NCBI GenBank assembly: GCA_015227615.1
Contig: JAALGZ010000004.1
Span: 496,001-560,000 of the forward strand
DNA length: 64,000 nt
Direction of reading: 5' to 3'
DNA from: Labyrinthula sp. Ha
Lineage: Eukaryota > Sar > Bigyra > Labyrinthulida > Labyrinthulaceae
The position numbers and the translations under genes were made by a program. Of this stretch, positions 34,825 through 47,132 are shown one piece after another (position 1 is the first letter of the stretch; each line of letters begins with the position of its first letter). Under the pieces are notes generated by a model, which made no database searches, had not been told where the DNA came from, and saw only the letters and a list, made by a program, of their open reading frames with translations.

Positions 34825-35085
34825 AAAATGATTTTTTGGAGCCTACTGGAGGTTGGAAACCCTTCGGTCTTATAAGGAGGCCATAACTGACCTAGAACCC
34901 TTTCTTGCGTCGTATGGGGCTTGAATCCACTAAACACCCCCCAAACACTTTTTCTTTCCATGGCACTGAAATCTTGAACTACTAATACCCCACAAAGCCA
35001 ATCATTCAAATCTTAGTACCTAACCCGTAAAGCCTTGTCGACTCAGGGTCAAAAATGACAACTGTGCCATAGAAAAACCGGATTC
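34825..35085 (-). mobile_element. SINE-like insertion in the compound copia block
   Basis: About 260 bp, more GC-rich than its surroundings, lies between the protease and pre-integrase parts of body A where the copia family has none. On the minus strand it has an A-box-like TGGCTTTGTGGGG (complement of about 34988-35000) and a B-box-like GATTCAAGCCC (complement of about 34917-34927), the internal RNA polymerase III promoter arrangement of tRNA-derived SINEs. The box spacing (about 75 nt) is longer than in a tRNA. No second copy or target duplication was established. Confidence 0.35.
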
Positions 35086-38000
35086 AGGATTTCTATGCAC
35101 ATTCTAATCGACAACGGTTTAGCTGAAATAATCTTCGAACTATTTTTACCAATGCTTGCATCAAAGTTAAAGTGGTACAATCACTTGAATCATATTACTC
35201 CTTCTAGCATCCAAAAGTTACAAGATGAAGTACAAGGTCTCGATATCGGAGAAGACGGTAAAAGCTGCAACGGATACATAATGGGGAAGTTAGAAAGGTC
35301 CAAAGTGCAACACATAAATTTGGGAACAGTGAGGAAACCTTTTCAACTGCTTGTTGCTGATAATTTTGGCACACGTTCCCACAGTTTAGAAGGATTTACT
35401 GGAGCACTTATAGAAACCTGTGCTTGTTCCAACTTCTCCTGAGCCGCCAGGTGCAATTCCAGAGTAGAAATACCTCAGATTATAATAAAACTACTGAAAA
35501 AACTGAAACGAGATAAACCGGGAAAAGAATATATTTTCACTCAGATAATTCTCTAGAGCTTGAAAGTGCAGATCTTGCTGAGTTTCTGGAGAACACTAGG
35601 TTTGAAAAACGTACTGTAGTCCATATATCCATGAAATAAATGGGCGCGCAGAAGCGAAAAACAATGCACTCATAAAAGCAATGAGGTCGAGCTTAAAGCA
35701 TGTTTACCTGTCAGTTTGTTATTGGTATCTTGTCTTTAATTCTGAAAACTTTTTCCAAAGTAGAATTTGTAGTGTACAAAAAGATGAAACCACATTCCCA
35801 AAACTGCTTGACTATGTCCCATACACTATTAAAATACATGTGTTTGGATGTATCGGTTATTCACAAATAAATAAAGAAGCCAAGACCAAACTGCTAGGTA
35901 CTAGAATAGGCGTTAGATTTTTTGGTTACTCAGAGCATCAGGTAGGATGACTCGTAATGGGTTTAAACTACGGGGAAATATTCAATATGGTGTCGCTGAA
36001 ACTCGATGAAAACTTATTCGAAAAACAAGTAGACCCACTACAGTTCAATGATGTTTTGGAGTTGGAGCCTTCAATAATATCGAAAAAGAGAAACATATTG
36101 ATGGAGCAAACCACAACCACTACAGAAATCAGCAAAAAAAATAGCGATTCGGTAAATACCGAACAACTCGAAAATATCAACGAGAGCCAACAGGGCCTTC
36201 CAAAGGAGACGGCGGATACACCTTTTCTTAATAGATGCTTAAATATATCCTCCGAAAATATAGTACAAACTAAACGTAGAAGCATCCAAGCAGCAAACGT
36301 AGCAAACAGTTCAGGAGCACGTAAATTGAAACGAAGATTCGAATCAGAAAACAAGGATATTTGACATAAAGCATATGAGAAAGAGTTTAAAGTTCTAGGG
36401 GAAGTGATATACCTTTAAGTCATAAAAATATTGGGGGATACAATTAATTTCTTTTCATAAACTGTTCGAATTGAAAAGATACCAAAACCGTCAACTTTCG
36501 AGGCATAAGGTATGCCTGACGACACGGGGAGATTTAATAAATGATATAAAACGATACTACTCCCCAGTCGTATCGTCTGGGCTCATAAAACTATTCTTAA
36601 CTATTTCCTGGAGTAAAAAATAGTTTATAAGACAAGCTGGCGCAACAAGTTCCTATCTCTATTGGAAATTCGAGTCAACAGTACATATGAAACTTCCTTC
36701 TGGACATATTGCGAAAACAACTTCCGACCTTTATGTTTACAAATGCGGCGCAAGTATCTATGGGTTAGAGCCAAGTGGCAAATTTAGTTCAGAACAATAG
36801 ATACATTCTTAAAATCAATAAATTTTAAAAATTCAGTAAACGGAGGAGGATTTTACTATTAAAATGAAAATCAAAAAATGATGTTATTTATTGTATATGT
36901 GGATTACTTAGCGTATTCAAGTGATATGAAGGACTCAATTGTTTGGTTTAAAAACCAAATTACAAATAATTCCAAAACAAAATGTGTCGGAGATACCAAC
37001 AATTTTTTGGCCTTGAGATGGAACGAAAAGATGAAATTTTATGGCTACATTACAAGCCAAAAACATTGAAATTCGCTGAAGAGTATAGATTATAAGAAGA
37101 AGACAACACAGGTGTCCAAACGGCAATGATAAGCAACACAAAAGTTCCGAACGGAAATGACTTAGATATAACAAAGTTACAGAAAATTGTCGGCGAGCTT
37201 TTATATATATTACCAAATATTCAGGACCAGGTATCAATTTCACGGTAAACTTTTTGCTAGTAACATAAGCAGGGCCAAGCTCAAACTTTTCAAGATGATA
37301 CGTAGAACATTAAGATATCTCTTTAACACTATAAAATTGGGAATAAGAATAGAGCGAAACCAAAAGTACAATATCAAAGCTCGATGCGATGCAGCATTCA
37401 CTGACTGGAAGTAAGACAAATTTAAGTCCACTGAGCCCTATGCAATATACTTTGGTAGCGTTCCAGTTTGATGGAAATGCAAAAGGACAAAGTAGGTTAC
37501 TAAATCGTCTGGTTTATCGGAGCATATAGCCCTACACCTTTTGATGAAGGAAGTGTTACATGTTTATTATACGATTAACGAAGAATTTTAAGAAGACATC
37601 GGTGTGCCTTTTATTTATTGTGATTTGATGGTGGCTAGGGACATATCTTAAGCTGAGGCTCCAGCTAATGCTACTAGGTACCTAGATAAAAAATATTTTA
37701 AAATAAGACAAGCAGTACAGGAAAAACTTGTTGAGATGAAAGAAACTGGAATCCACAAAAATGTCAAAGATTTATTTACTAAAAGTTTTGAAAGGGTAAA
37801 ATTCGAGATTATCAGGGATATGGTATTAAATACATCCTTATAACTACGGAGAAGTGCTTTGGGGATAATATAATTAGGACCTACTTTATGATGTTTCCTG
37901 CTTTTACCTAAACGAATGGGAATAGATAGAATATACATATTTGTTGCCACTTTTATAGTCATATATTGTTCACTTAAGCGAGCCGTAAATATAAAAAGGT

Positions 38001-41000
38001 CTGAAAATAAAGTATTTCGTATTCCTTTGTCAAATGGTTTCGAATTTCAATAATACTCCTAGTTAACAACATCAAATGATAGAGTTGGTACTCTTATGTC
38101 AGGTAAAGGAGTATATAGTACATGTTATTGTTCTCTGCCACCTCTATTAGATAACATCACAAAATTTATAGTTAACAATGTTTACGACTGTCCTGATACC
38201 AACTATAACTTTTTAACGGAAAGGACACCTACCGAGTCGGGATTTACATTAGTGTTTAGCAAGAAACATATCCGGATCAAATATAATAATGGTTCGTATT
38301 ATCTTTGTATTAAACAAAACAATGGATGGTACATTAAGGCAAATTTTTTGAATAAAGGCGATATATTACGATTAGAACAGAATAAAGATGCAACAGTTGA
38401 TGTTGTAATGCAATAGAAGCTCTTACATATGGGGATATGATACTTGAACTATAAAAAACGTGAAGATCTACAGGATGTTGCACGCAATAAACTTGAACTC
38501 AAGAAACAAGAGAGGGAATACTTCCGCGAAGGATTTGTAACTCAAAAATTAGATTCTTTTGAAATACCTTCAAGGTCAAAAATTTAGTTACATTAACGGA
38601 GCCTGGAGATACAAATAGACGCAGATAAACTTAGTTCTATCAAACCGATGGCAGTTCACAAGCTTATATATACAGTCACACTGACCAATAGTTATTCTAA
38701 ATTTAGATGGGCTATATTGATCAAGAAAAACGAAACACCTAAGAAACTTCAACTATAGCTAAAATAAATGCAAAAGAGATTGATGTCTACTAAAAGAATA
38801 CTTCACACTGGCGAGGGAGCTGAGTTTACGAACAACACTATGAAGCAATTCTTTCAGCAGAATTGTATTTCTTGTCACGCCAACAATTTAGGGTCTCCTC
38901 AGTAGAATAGCTTAGCTGAAGCTATAAAGAAATTAGCATTCGATGGCACCAGAGCTATGATTCATACTGAAAAATACTGCAATCTTTCTGGGACTGTACA
39001 CTCGCTTACCATCCCAAGCAACTGATTACATATGAAATAAAGTGTTCTTCCAAAGTTAATACACTTACATCTCCATCTAAGTTCCTCGCAAGATTCAAAC
39101 TTGATATAAATATGTTACGTATATTTGGAGCGAAAGGATATGGTGAAAACCACTAGTAATAAGGCTTAAGCTAGACAGTAAAACTGAACCCTGTCAATTC
39201 CTTGGCATATTAAAAGACCGTAATTCATAATAAAGTAGTTGAAAGATAGCTCTCTAGGTGAAACAAGTACTTCCAAATTCAATTAAAAAGATATATTTTC
39301 TGAAACTATTGGGAACAAAGCAACGACAGGAAAACCAATAATTCCCTGCGAACAAATGTCTTTCTTTTAGTCAAATAACCAACCAGAAAAGGTCAAATGG
39401 CTGGATGGTTATTAAGTAAGCACAGATAGCCTGGAAAAAATGTAATTTCCAACTGGCTTCAGGACACACAGATGTGTTCATCTAAATACCCCCGCTTAGA
39501 GAATTGATCAAGTATAAACCTGACAAAATGTCCAAATCAATAATAGCAAAAGCCATATTTGTGGCCTAAGGAATTATAGAACATGAAGTTCCACATGCAG
39601 ACAATTAGGCACCAGCTGGAGCGTCAGATAGTATCAAAATAATCTTGGTCAAAATGTTAACTATATACCACTGCCTTCGAAAATATACAGCTAGAAGTCA
39701 AAACTGTGTTTTTATATGCATCAAGAATCAATCCCACATATCTAGAAATTTCTGGTGGTCATAAAGAAAGAGATACTACATCAGTTGCAAGGAAAGGAAG
39801 CCATAATTTCTACAAATTAGGAGATAGTCCGAGACTATGGAATTTGCACATCTCTTTGCTACTCTTGAATTATGGGTTTGTGCAATTTGTTACAAGTTCC
39901 TGTATTCACAAATATGGGGATAATACCCAAAATGATAAATAATCTAGAAAAGAAAAATCTTATCCAAATTATCACAATTTGTTTCTGATTCTGTATTTTG
40001 ATGACATAATTATATCGGTTGAAAGAAAAAGGTAATTAAACTGGTTAAATGCATAAAGCAGTCTCTCAATATAGAAATATCGCAAAAAATCATAAAGTAT
40101 GTGGGTTACCAGGTAAAGGAGGTCCAAGATAATATTGTATTTACTCAACAAGACAATATAGAAGCATCAAGTCCCGAGATTTGGGATAATCGGTATTAAA
40201 CAAGCTAAATACCCAACGTCAAAGTCAAAGAACGTATGGGAAGATATAGACACATTCCAAGATAAAACGTTATATCAAAGCCTGGTAGGAACATTAAGCT
40301 ACAATTCATTGGATATGAGGCTTGATATAAACCATGTCACGAGCCTAATTACAAGAAGAGTCAACTTCACAAATCCAGTCTTATTATCCGCAGCGAAGAA
40401 AACACTCAAATACATATATGAAACAAGAAAATATGGTATAAAATTCAATAAAAACAATGACAATAAAATGAAACTGGAATTTCAAACCAATAGAAACTGG
40501 ACTACTGAGATAGATAATTGAAGAGGAATACCAGGGAGCCTTATTATATTGAACAATGGAATATCATTATTTAGCTCAAAAAACAATCAATGATAACATT
40601 ATCCCCGGCAGGAACTCAGTTTCCTTCACTAGCTAAGTGTTTGAAGAATTCAAAAATGCTCTTATAGTATTCAAAACTCTGCAAAGTCAAACCAGAACTC
40701 CCAATATCACTAGAAATAGATAATCAGTCTGCTATGAAAATCTTGAAAGGAGGGAGATCAGTACAAATAATGAAGTATGTAGACGTACACATAATGTACT
40801 GCAAAGAGCTGCTACAACGAAAACAACCTAAGTGCAATACATAGAGAATGAGAAAACTTTTGCGACCTTTTAATTAAATTTATAACACAGGAAATTAAAA
40901 AAACTAACCAAAAATTCATTAGTATCTATTGGATGAGTATGAAAACTTTGTCACCTTTGAAGTTTTTCGTCTATCGTAGTCAATATACATATGTCAGATT

Positions 41001-41037
41001 TCTATATATTCATATTCATAAATTAATGGATGTGTAT

Positions 41038-41249
41038 TGACTATATATAGTTGGAATGCTTGGAGCAGAGAAACAGACTGCAATATATCAAAAATAAAAT
41101 ACAGAAATATTGAATAACATAGTGAGATAAATAGCAAGCAAAAATAACCTTGCTTAGTAAATTAAACAAATAAACTTATAGAGTTACTTAGTATTAAAAA
41201 ATACTCTACAACTGTAGCTCACAAGCACTCCTCTATAAATAATTCTGCA
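41038..41249 (+). repeat. right LTR-like repeat of compound copia block
   Basis: Partner of 33458-33682, with considerable divergence and small length differences, consistent with an old insertion. Confidence 0.6.
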
Positions 41250-41409
41250 CCACATAGTGCTAAAATATTTATTAAATAATAACAGATATGTCTATCAACT
41301 GGGCATAATTCCCAAAAAAAAAACCTTTTATGTAAAATGATGCTAATTTAAGAGTTTCTTTGGTTTTGGAAAGTTATTACCAGAAGCAGTACAAAATTTT
41401 GTTCCCAAA

Positions 41410-41467
41410 ATTTAAATGGGGATAGTATTAATCTACGCTGGCGTAATTTACGCCACTCTACCATTAG
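41410..41467 (+). repeat. MULE left TIR with 9-bp target duplication
   Basis: Target duplication 41410-41418, TIR 41419-41467, starting GGGATAGTA. The inner half CGTAATTTACGCCACTCT is identical in both ends and contains a near-palindrome (GGCGTAATTTACGCC), a likely transposase-binding site. Confidence 0.88.
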
Positions 41468-42131
41468 TACCAATAGCACAATTGCCCAAAATGAAAAATC
41501 AAAAACCAACAATTACAATTAAAATTATAAATGGATAATAAATATCCGATGAAACGCAAGGATTGACCAAGTAAAAAAGAAAACTTAAACCTATGCATTT
41601 ATATGAACCAGTTACACACATAGTTCAAGCTGAAGACATTGAAATAGAAATTCAAATAAATTTCGAAGATTTAGAAGTTTCAACAAACGGATTTACAAAG
41701 AAAACAGACACACCAGAAGAACCCGAAGGATTGACTAGGTGAAGAAGAAAACAATAAATTCTTTATTTATATGAACCAGATATATCTATGCTTCAAGATT
41801 CAAGTATGAACTAACCAGAAGAGGGGTTAGGGAAAGCTTTTGGTAAAAAGCTAACCATAGACCCACACAGATCTGCAAAACCAGATCCATAACCCTTGCT
41901 TGGGGTTTAGGTAGAGGTTTTTATTTTAATTTCTTTTAGGTTTCAAGAAGAAAGATGTATTGGGGGTGGGCATTGGGATCAGGATTAAAAGCTGTTTGGA
42001 AAAAGATACGTATATTCTGGGTTTTCTGATTAGGGGTGGGCATAGGGATCAGGGTTTTTTATTTTATAGGGCCGTTGGATGAAAAGTTTCAAAATTGATC
42101 CTTTGAACGGCCTTCAAGATATATATAGAAG

Positions 42132-42297
42132 CTATCTCACGATGCATAAAATAATTCTGTGGTTGATCATTCAGCAGCTCTTACACACATTTACTATCTC
42201 ACGATGCATAAAATACTTCTGTGGTTGATCATCTAGCAGCTCTTACATACATTTACTATCCCACGATGCAAAAAATAATTCCGTGGTTGATCATGAG
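42132..42297 (+). repeat. 62-bp tandem repeat, about 2.7 copies
   Basis: Units start at 42132, 42194 and 42256 with CTATCTCACGATGC or CTATCCCACGATGC and contain TTCTGTGGTTGATCAT. They lie in the subterminal region of the MULE. Such repeats often bind transposases in other elements, but here that is inference. Confidence 0.85.
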
Positions 42298-42487
42298 GTA
42301 CATGGTTTTCAATTCAGTATATTCTACTTGGCTTTACGAAGACGTGTTTGAAGGGTTTCTACTTAATTACAATGAAGATGTGGATCGAGGTTGTTGTGAA
42401 GTGAGTACTGTATAGGAAAACTTCGCAAGAAAAAACGGAGTTGCTAGAAGAAAAGGTTGTAGGTGAGTACTATATATGAGAACCTAC

Positions 42488-44524
42488 TTAAGTGTTAAAG
42501 CTCAAGCGACTTTGACTTGCAACTACCCTGCCTTTTCTTCGCATCTTCCTCTTTCTCGGTGATAAGATTGTTGATCCAGAATGTTGAGAGAGTGACATAT
42601 CCACATCGGAAAAGTCACAATCTGCATTTTGTTTCAATGCATCTGTCATTTTTATGACAGTTGCATATGCTTTTCGCCACCCCTCATCTGTACTATGTTG
42701 AGCTTCTTCACATAGGTCTCTGCATGCTGTCTTGAGCATGGAAAATCTTACACCTGGTTTCTTTGGAACTTTCAAATCTTCAAACCCAGGAACTTTGACA
42801 TTGAAATTTAAAACTCCCTCTTCAGGAGTTGTTGCTCCTCCAAGTTCTTTTAATGCAACTTCATGAAGACGATGTTCCTGAAAACGCCATCTAGGCAACA
42901 TGTTTATTTTGTCAATATATTTTCTTTTTAATCTGACGCAGATCCTAGCATAGTGACGATAAGGTAGTTTCAAATTAGCCCATGTTGAGCAACTGCATTT
43001 AGCATGAACCCAGTCATTGATACTTCTCCAGTGAACATTATATAATCTAGAAACATCATTCTCTGTTTCTGAAACAATATAGGCCTAGTCTCCATTATCA
43101 GCAACAACGTAGCATCCAGTCACTTTCTTAATTTCACTGGTCAACATCTTATCAACCTCCTCAGAAATATCTTCCCCTTTGGAAATTAGTTTTTTCAACT
43201 TTTTCAATGTAGAATTTGTGTAATCAACAACTTGTTTTTCATGAAAACTAATTAGTTGATCAATTGTTCAACTTTTTTGTTTAGATGAAAGTTGACCACG
43301 ACCCTTAAATTTAGCATGAAGCCCTTCAACACGTTGAGTAGAAACATGACCAAATGTTACTTTTCTTTTTACATAGGTCCAACATATATTTTCTTTCTGT
43401 ACTTAAACATTTTTTAGGAACTGTTGTTATTCGAGTTCTGGAAAATCAAAGCTTAGCTTCTGAAGATGGGCATCCAGTTTTTCATTTGTATGAAAGTCCT
43501 CCCTCACACCCTGGTTGACACGCTCAAGGAAATCACTTACAAAGGGACCTCTTAATCCTTTTGCCACAAGTGAAGAAGATGCAGAAAAATGTTTAACACA
43601 TCTCACCTGTTCAGCTCCAAGAAGTTTTGCTGCTTTTGCTAAGGCCAAGGAACCATCGCTCATCATAACTTCTGTGTGTTCAAGACCAAGATTCTTCAAT
43701 CCTCTGATAACTTGCTCATGGTTTTCGGTTTGCATTAATGTACAACCGAAATTAACAGTTTTCATGAAGCAATCAACTCCCATGGAGAACATTGCTACAA
43801 AAATGTAGCGTGACAAACCGTGGGTGGTGTCAATTTGTATTGACTCCGAATAAATATTTTTTCGTTTTACTTGTAGTTGTTCTTGAAATGTTAAACCTTT
43901 TAGCCTAGGTCTTCCTTCTGTGTCATTTGAGTAGTAAAGTTCAAAGTTTCCTCCACTACTTAGACATCTTTTACATGTTTTAATTAAAATTTGAATATTA
44001 TTATCTTCTGAATCTCTTCCTTCTTCTCTAGCCTTCTTTAATTGACGCTTTAGTAACTCTTTGTCAAAGTAAATCCCTGGAAATCTCGGATGAAGTGCCA
44101 CTTCCACTGAAGTTAAGGGAGTGTCAGCAACTCCAAGGTACTTTAACATTCTTAATTCAGCTGGTTTTAAGTATGAGAGAAACTTTCTTTCATTTTTGTT
44201 TACTTGTACTTCATGCCCTGTGTGTCCTAAGCATTTTACTTGGAAAATGTATTTTCCTAATTTGAGATCAAACTTAAAGTTTAACTCAAGAGTACAATTT
44301 CTAGAAGAAGTACATTTTAATTTACATCTACGCATAAATTTTTTGCTAAATCCAAAGATTCTTTTAGTTTGATCTTCAGAAAAGCTGTGGGAAGACTGTT
44401 TTTTAACTCTAAATCTGTTAGCACTTACGTTCTTGACAACTTCAAACATCTGTTCTGGTGTAGAACCTCTGTAAATGGTCCAACTGTCATTTTTTTCGCT
44501 TTGGTTTCGTTCTTGGAGGTCCAC
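42488..44524 (-). pseudogene. MULE transposase, decayed
   Basis: Two long frames of one transposase on the minus strand. The N-terminal part (44524-43427, 365 codons) has a FLYWCH/WRKY-GCM1-like zinc-binding region (FMRRCKLKCTSSRNC, then a C-x-G-H-x-G-H ending) and the DDE core with SIQIDTTHGLSRY and VMMSDGSLALAKA as first and second acidic sites. The C-terminal part (42973-42488) follows a SWIM-like zinc finger (KCSCSTWANLKLPYRHYAR, in which the usual PCxH cysteine is replaced). Between them TQRVEGLHAKFKGRGQL is readable in another frame. I see at least a frame change and three stops, at about 43424, 43267 and 43089, so it is nonfunctional. Confidence 0.85.
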
Positions 44525-44715
44525 TTCCTCTTTGGTAGGAGCAGAAAGTTGTGTTCCATACTTGTAATTTTTTGCTTGTTGTTTTCACAAATTTTGGGCT
44601 CAGAGAATTGGAAACTGAAGTTCTGCTATTAAGCTTCTGTTAAGTTTTATGGAATTCCACTAAGAAAACACTACCGATACGCCTTTTCCAAATCGTCTAA
44701 AACCCCCTACAATCC

Positions 44716-44773
44716 CTAACGGAAGAGTGGCGTAAATTACGTCAGCATAAAAAAACCCGGTTCCATTTAAATG
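44716..44773 (-). repeat. MULE right TIR with 9-bp target duplication
   Basis: TIR 44716-44764, read on the minus strand as GGAACCGGG through CGTAATTTACGCCACTCT. Target duplication 44765-44773. Confidence 0.88.
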
Positions 44774-44967
44774 TGTAGCAAAATGAAGGGGTTTATTACA
44801 GTAAGAGAACCCAAACCTATGTATTGTTTCTAACACAAATAAATTGTATATCTCGATTTTGCACGTATCTTTGACTGGATAATATCAAACATAAATGTTG
44901 ATATTAATAACAACTTTTTCAAAACAATAAATTATTAAGAAGTTCTTGTTACTAAAAGGTACAGTAG

Positions 44968-44974
<7 letters not shown>

Positions 44975-45016
<42 letters not shown>
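44975..45016. repeat. (AT)21 microsatellite
   Basis: 42 bp of uninterrupted AT dinucleotides, with imperfect TA-rich extension on the left. It lies 200 bp outside the MULE right end. Confidence 0.97.
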
Positions 45017-45018
<2 letters not shown>

Positions 45019-46862
45019 TCAAGGTCTAAGGAACGAGGTACTGGCTGAAGAAATATTTTCTCTTTATGACAGGTATAAATTAGAAGAGTTGAAGTTGGTA
45101 TTCTTGTTATCGTAATCTTTTCGGCTCTTTATCACCTTAACTCAGCTTAATACTTTAGTTCGAAGATTCAATTTTGTTTACTCTGTCTTGAAAATTTAAA
45201 TTCAATTTCAATTATATTTGTTCAAGGTTGAGCTTGTTACCCTAAGTACATATTTCTAGAGCCAAGCTCAGGTTGGGTCGATTAAACTTGGCGTGAGCAG
45301 TTCTCAATCGGTTTTAATAATAAATACTATTAACACCGCAAATTATATATAGTCTGATAACAATGAATTAACTTCAATTGGATATGGAGACTTTGTCTTC
45401 AAAGGTGTCTATGTTATAGTTTCCTCTGAAAGGCAAAATTCTATTATTGAGATATATGCCGCTGGCTGAGTGTAGGGGAATCAATTAAATAACCCTATTT
45501 CTTCAAATTATACCAGAGCGACATTAAATTTTACTACGCTTTTTTATTGGATGATTGATTATTGATGTGGGGTATATTTAGATTTGTAAGGCGTAGTGAT
45601 ACGATGGGTGATTATTCTCGAAACTCGGTTTAAGACCAACACATCAAAATAAATTCCAAATTTTTGTACTTTTTGAAGACCCAGTTCTACATTGTTCTAA
45701 TTGTGAAATGTCGCTGGTATGGATGAAGTTCTGTGAAAAAGGCGCACATAGGAATGTGAGAATAAGCTACCCGGTAACCGAAAAAAGGAATCCGGAGAAT
45801 GGCTGAAATTCTTCCCTCGAAGAATATGTTTTTGTTGATATATTTATTTAGTAACCTGGTTCAAGTCAGTTTTTACTCTCTTGAACAACATAAAAAATGG
45901 CCAAAGTTACTCATATCAATAATTCTGAGAATAAATACGGAACTTTAGCTCAAACCCAAGTGCAGCAACAAATACACACCAACATTACTCCGTAAAACAC
46001 AATCGAAGAAGCAACTTTTGTCCATTGAAATATTCTAAGATTTTAACCATAAATTAAGATAGATTTTAGTTGTTACTTTATAAGTTTAGGCTTCATAGCT
46101 TAAGGAATACATGTATGTTTGACTCTATACACATATCCATCGGGATCATCAACAGATGTAGAATCAAGATATTATTTATGAATTCTTCTCAAATTAAACT
46201 CTCAAGTCATCTGTAAAAGCCCAATGTATATAAGTTCTAGTTCTAATTTATATATTATTTTTTTCCTTATGATTATTTTACATCACCGCATCCGTGATCG
46301 ACATCTCTGGATCCAATTTCAACATCCATTTTTGAAGTTTAAAACAATGTTCATCGTACAAGAACACACAATAGCGCCATTTCACATAGAAACTATAGAT
46401 TTTGTTAATAATAAGAATATGTTTTCAATGCTTCATAGTTTTCAAAACACACCTTCTATTGCGGATTCTTGAATCATTCTAACTCGAATGACTTCTGAGT
46501 AAAGTGATAATCGATGAAAATTTCTCTTTAAAGCTTCCTTAATATCAATTAAATTAAGAAAATGGTAAATAATTGCATCTCACAAAACTCAGGTTCCCTA
46601 ATCTTTATGGTTCTTTAATAGGTAGAAGCTAGGGAATTTAAGCAGGTTACTTGATACATCGGACGATCAAAGCAAAAAATACACATAAATACATCTCATC
46701 TGCTAAAATATTTTTCGTTGTATGTTTTGCTCTAAGAATAAATACATAAGAAATTAAAGAGGTTTAACCTTAAAGTTGTATGAGATAAAGTCTTCCAACA
46801 GTACAGTTTTGCTCTGTTACTCCCGTTTTTACTAGTAAATTCTGATTGAAATTCCTAAGTTT

Positions 46863-47132
46863 ATGGGCACAGTGTCTCGACTATGTGAGTTTAATGTTTT
46901 CATTTTATTACTTTGTGACATATTAAAATACGGGTACATCTCGAAGAAAATGAAAGATATACAAATTTGGGATTGGGTTTTCAAAAAGCATATCAATTTG
47001 GAATTGAATAAAAACAGTTATAGCTTGATTGAAGGGAGAACAAAATTCTGTATGGATACTGGTGCAGATGTGAGTTATTGTATTGTATACTTAGACCCAG
47101 GAAAGAAGTTTAGCTTAAATATCATCAGGTAA
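46863..47132 (+). pseudogene. possible retropepsin-like fragment (fossil)
   Basis: An 89-codon frame with FCMDTGADVS, the shape of an aspartic-protease active site in retroelement (Ty3/gypsy-type) or DDI1-like proteins. No neighbouring pol parts were recognised, so this may be an isolated remnant or a chance match. Confidence 0.2.

Larger units (their letters stand above)
33458..41249 (+). mobile_element. compound, decayed Ty1/copia block (fossil)
   Basis: Two copia-type bodies lie in tandem between one pair of similar terminal repeats (about 33458-33682 and 41038-41249). Body A has a gag zinc-knuckle trace (about 34.4 kb), protease (34.56-34.8 kb), pre-integrase and integrase (35.1-35.9 kb), reverse transcriptase (36.4-37.1 kb) and RNase H (37.2-37.95 kb). 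Body B has pre-integrase (38.1-38.4 kb), integrase (38.6-39.2 kb), reverse transcriptase (39.7-40.2 kb) and RNase H (40.3-40.86 kb). Both are heavily broken, with dozens of interruptions, so they are clearly older than the element at 27.5 kb. No internal LTR between A and B and no target duplication was seen. Recombination between, or nesting of, related copies is the likely origin. Confidence 0.7.
41419..44764 (-). mobile_element. Mutator-like (MULE) DNA transposon
   Basis: 3346 bp with 49-bp terminal inverted repeats that align without gaps (about 70 percent identity) and a 9-bp target duplication ATTTAAATG at 41410-41418 and 44765-44773. A 9-bp duplication is diagnostic for Mutator. It carries a decayed transposase on the minus strand (42488-44524) and, between that and the left end, tandem and direct repeats (41.55-42.30 kb). 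The transposase has several inactivating changes, so this copy is not autonomous, but the ends are still well formed. Confidence 0.88.
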
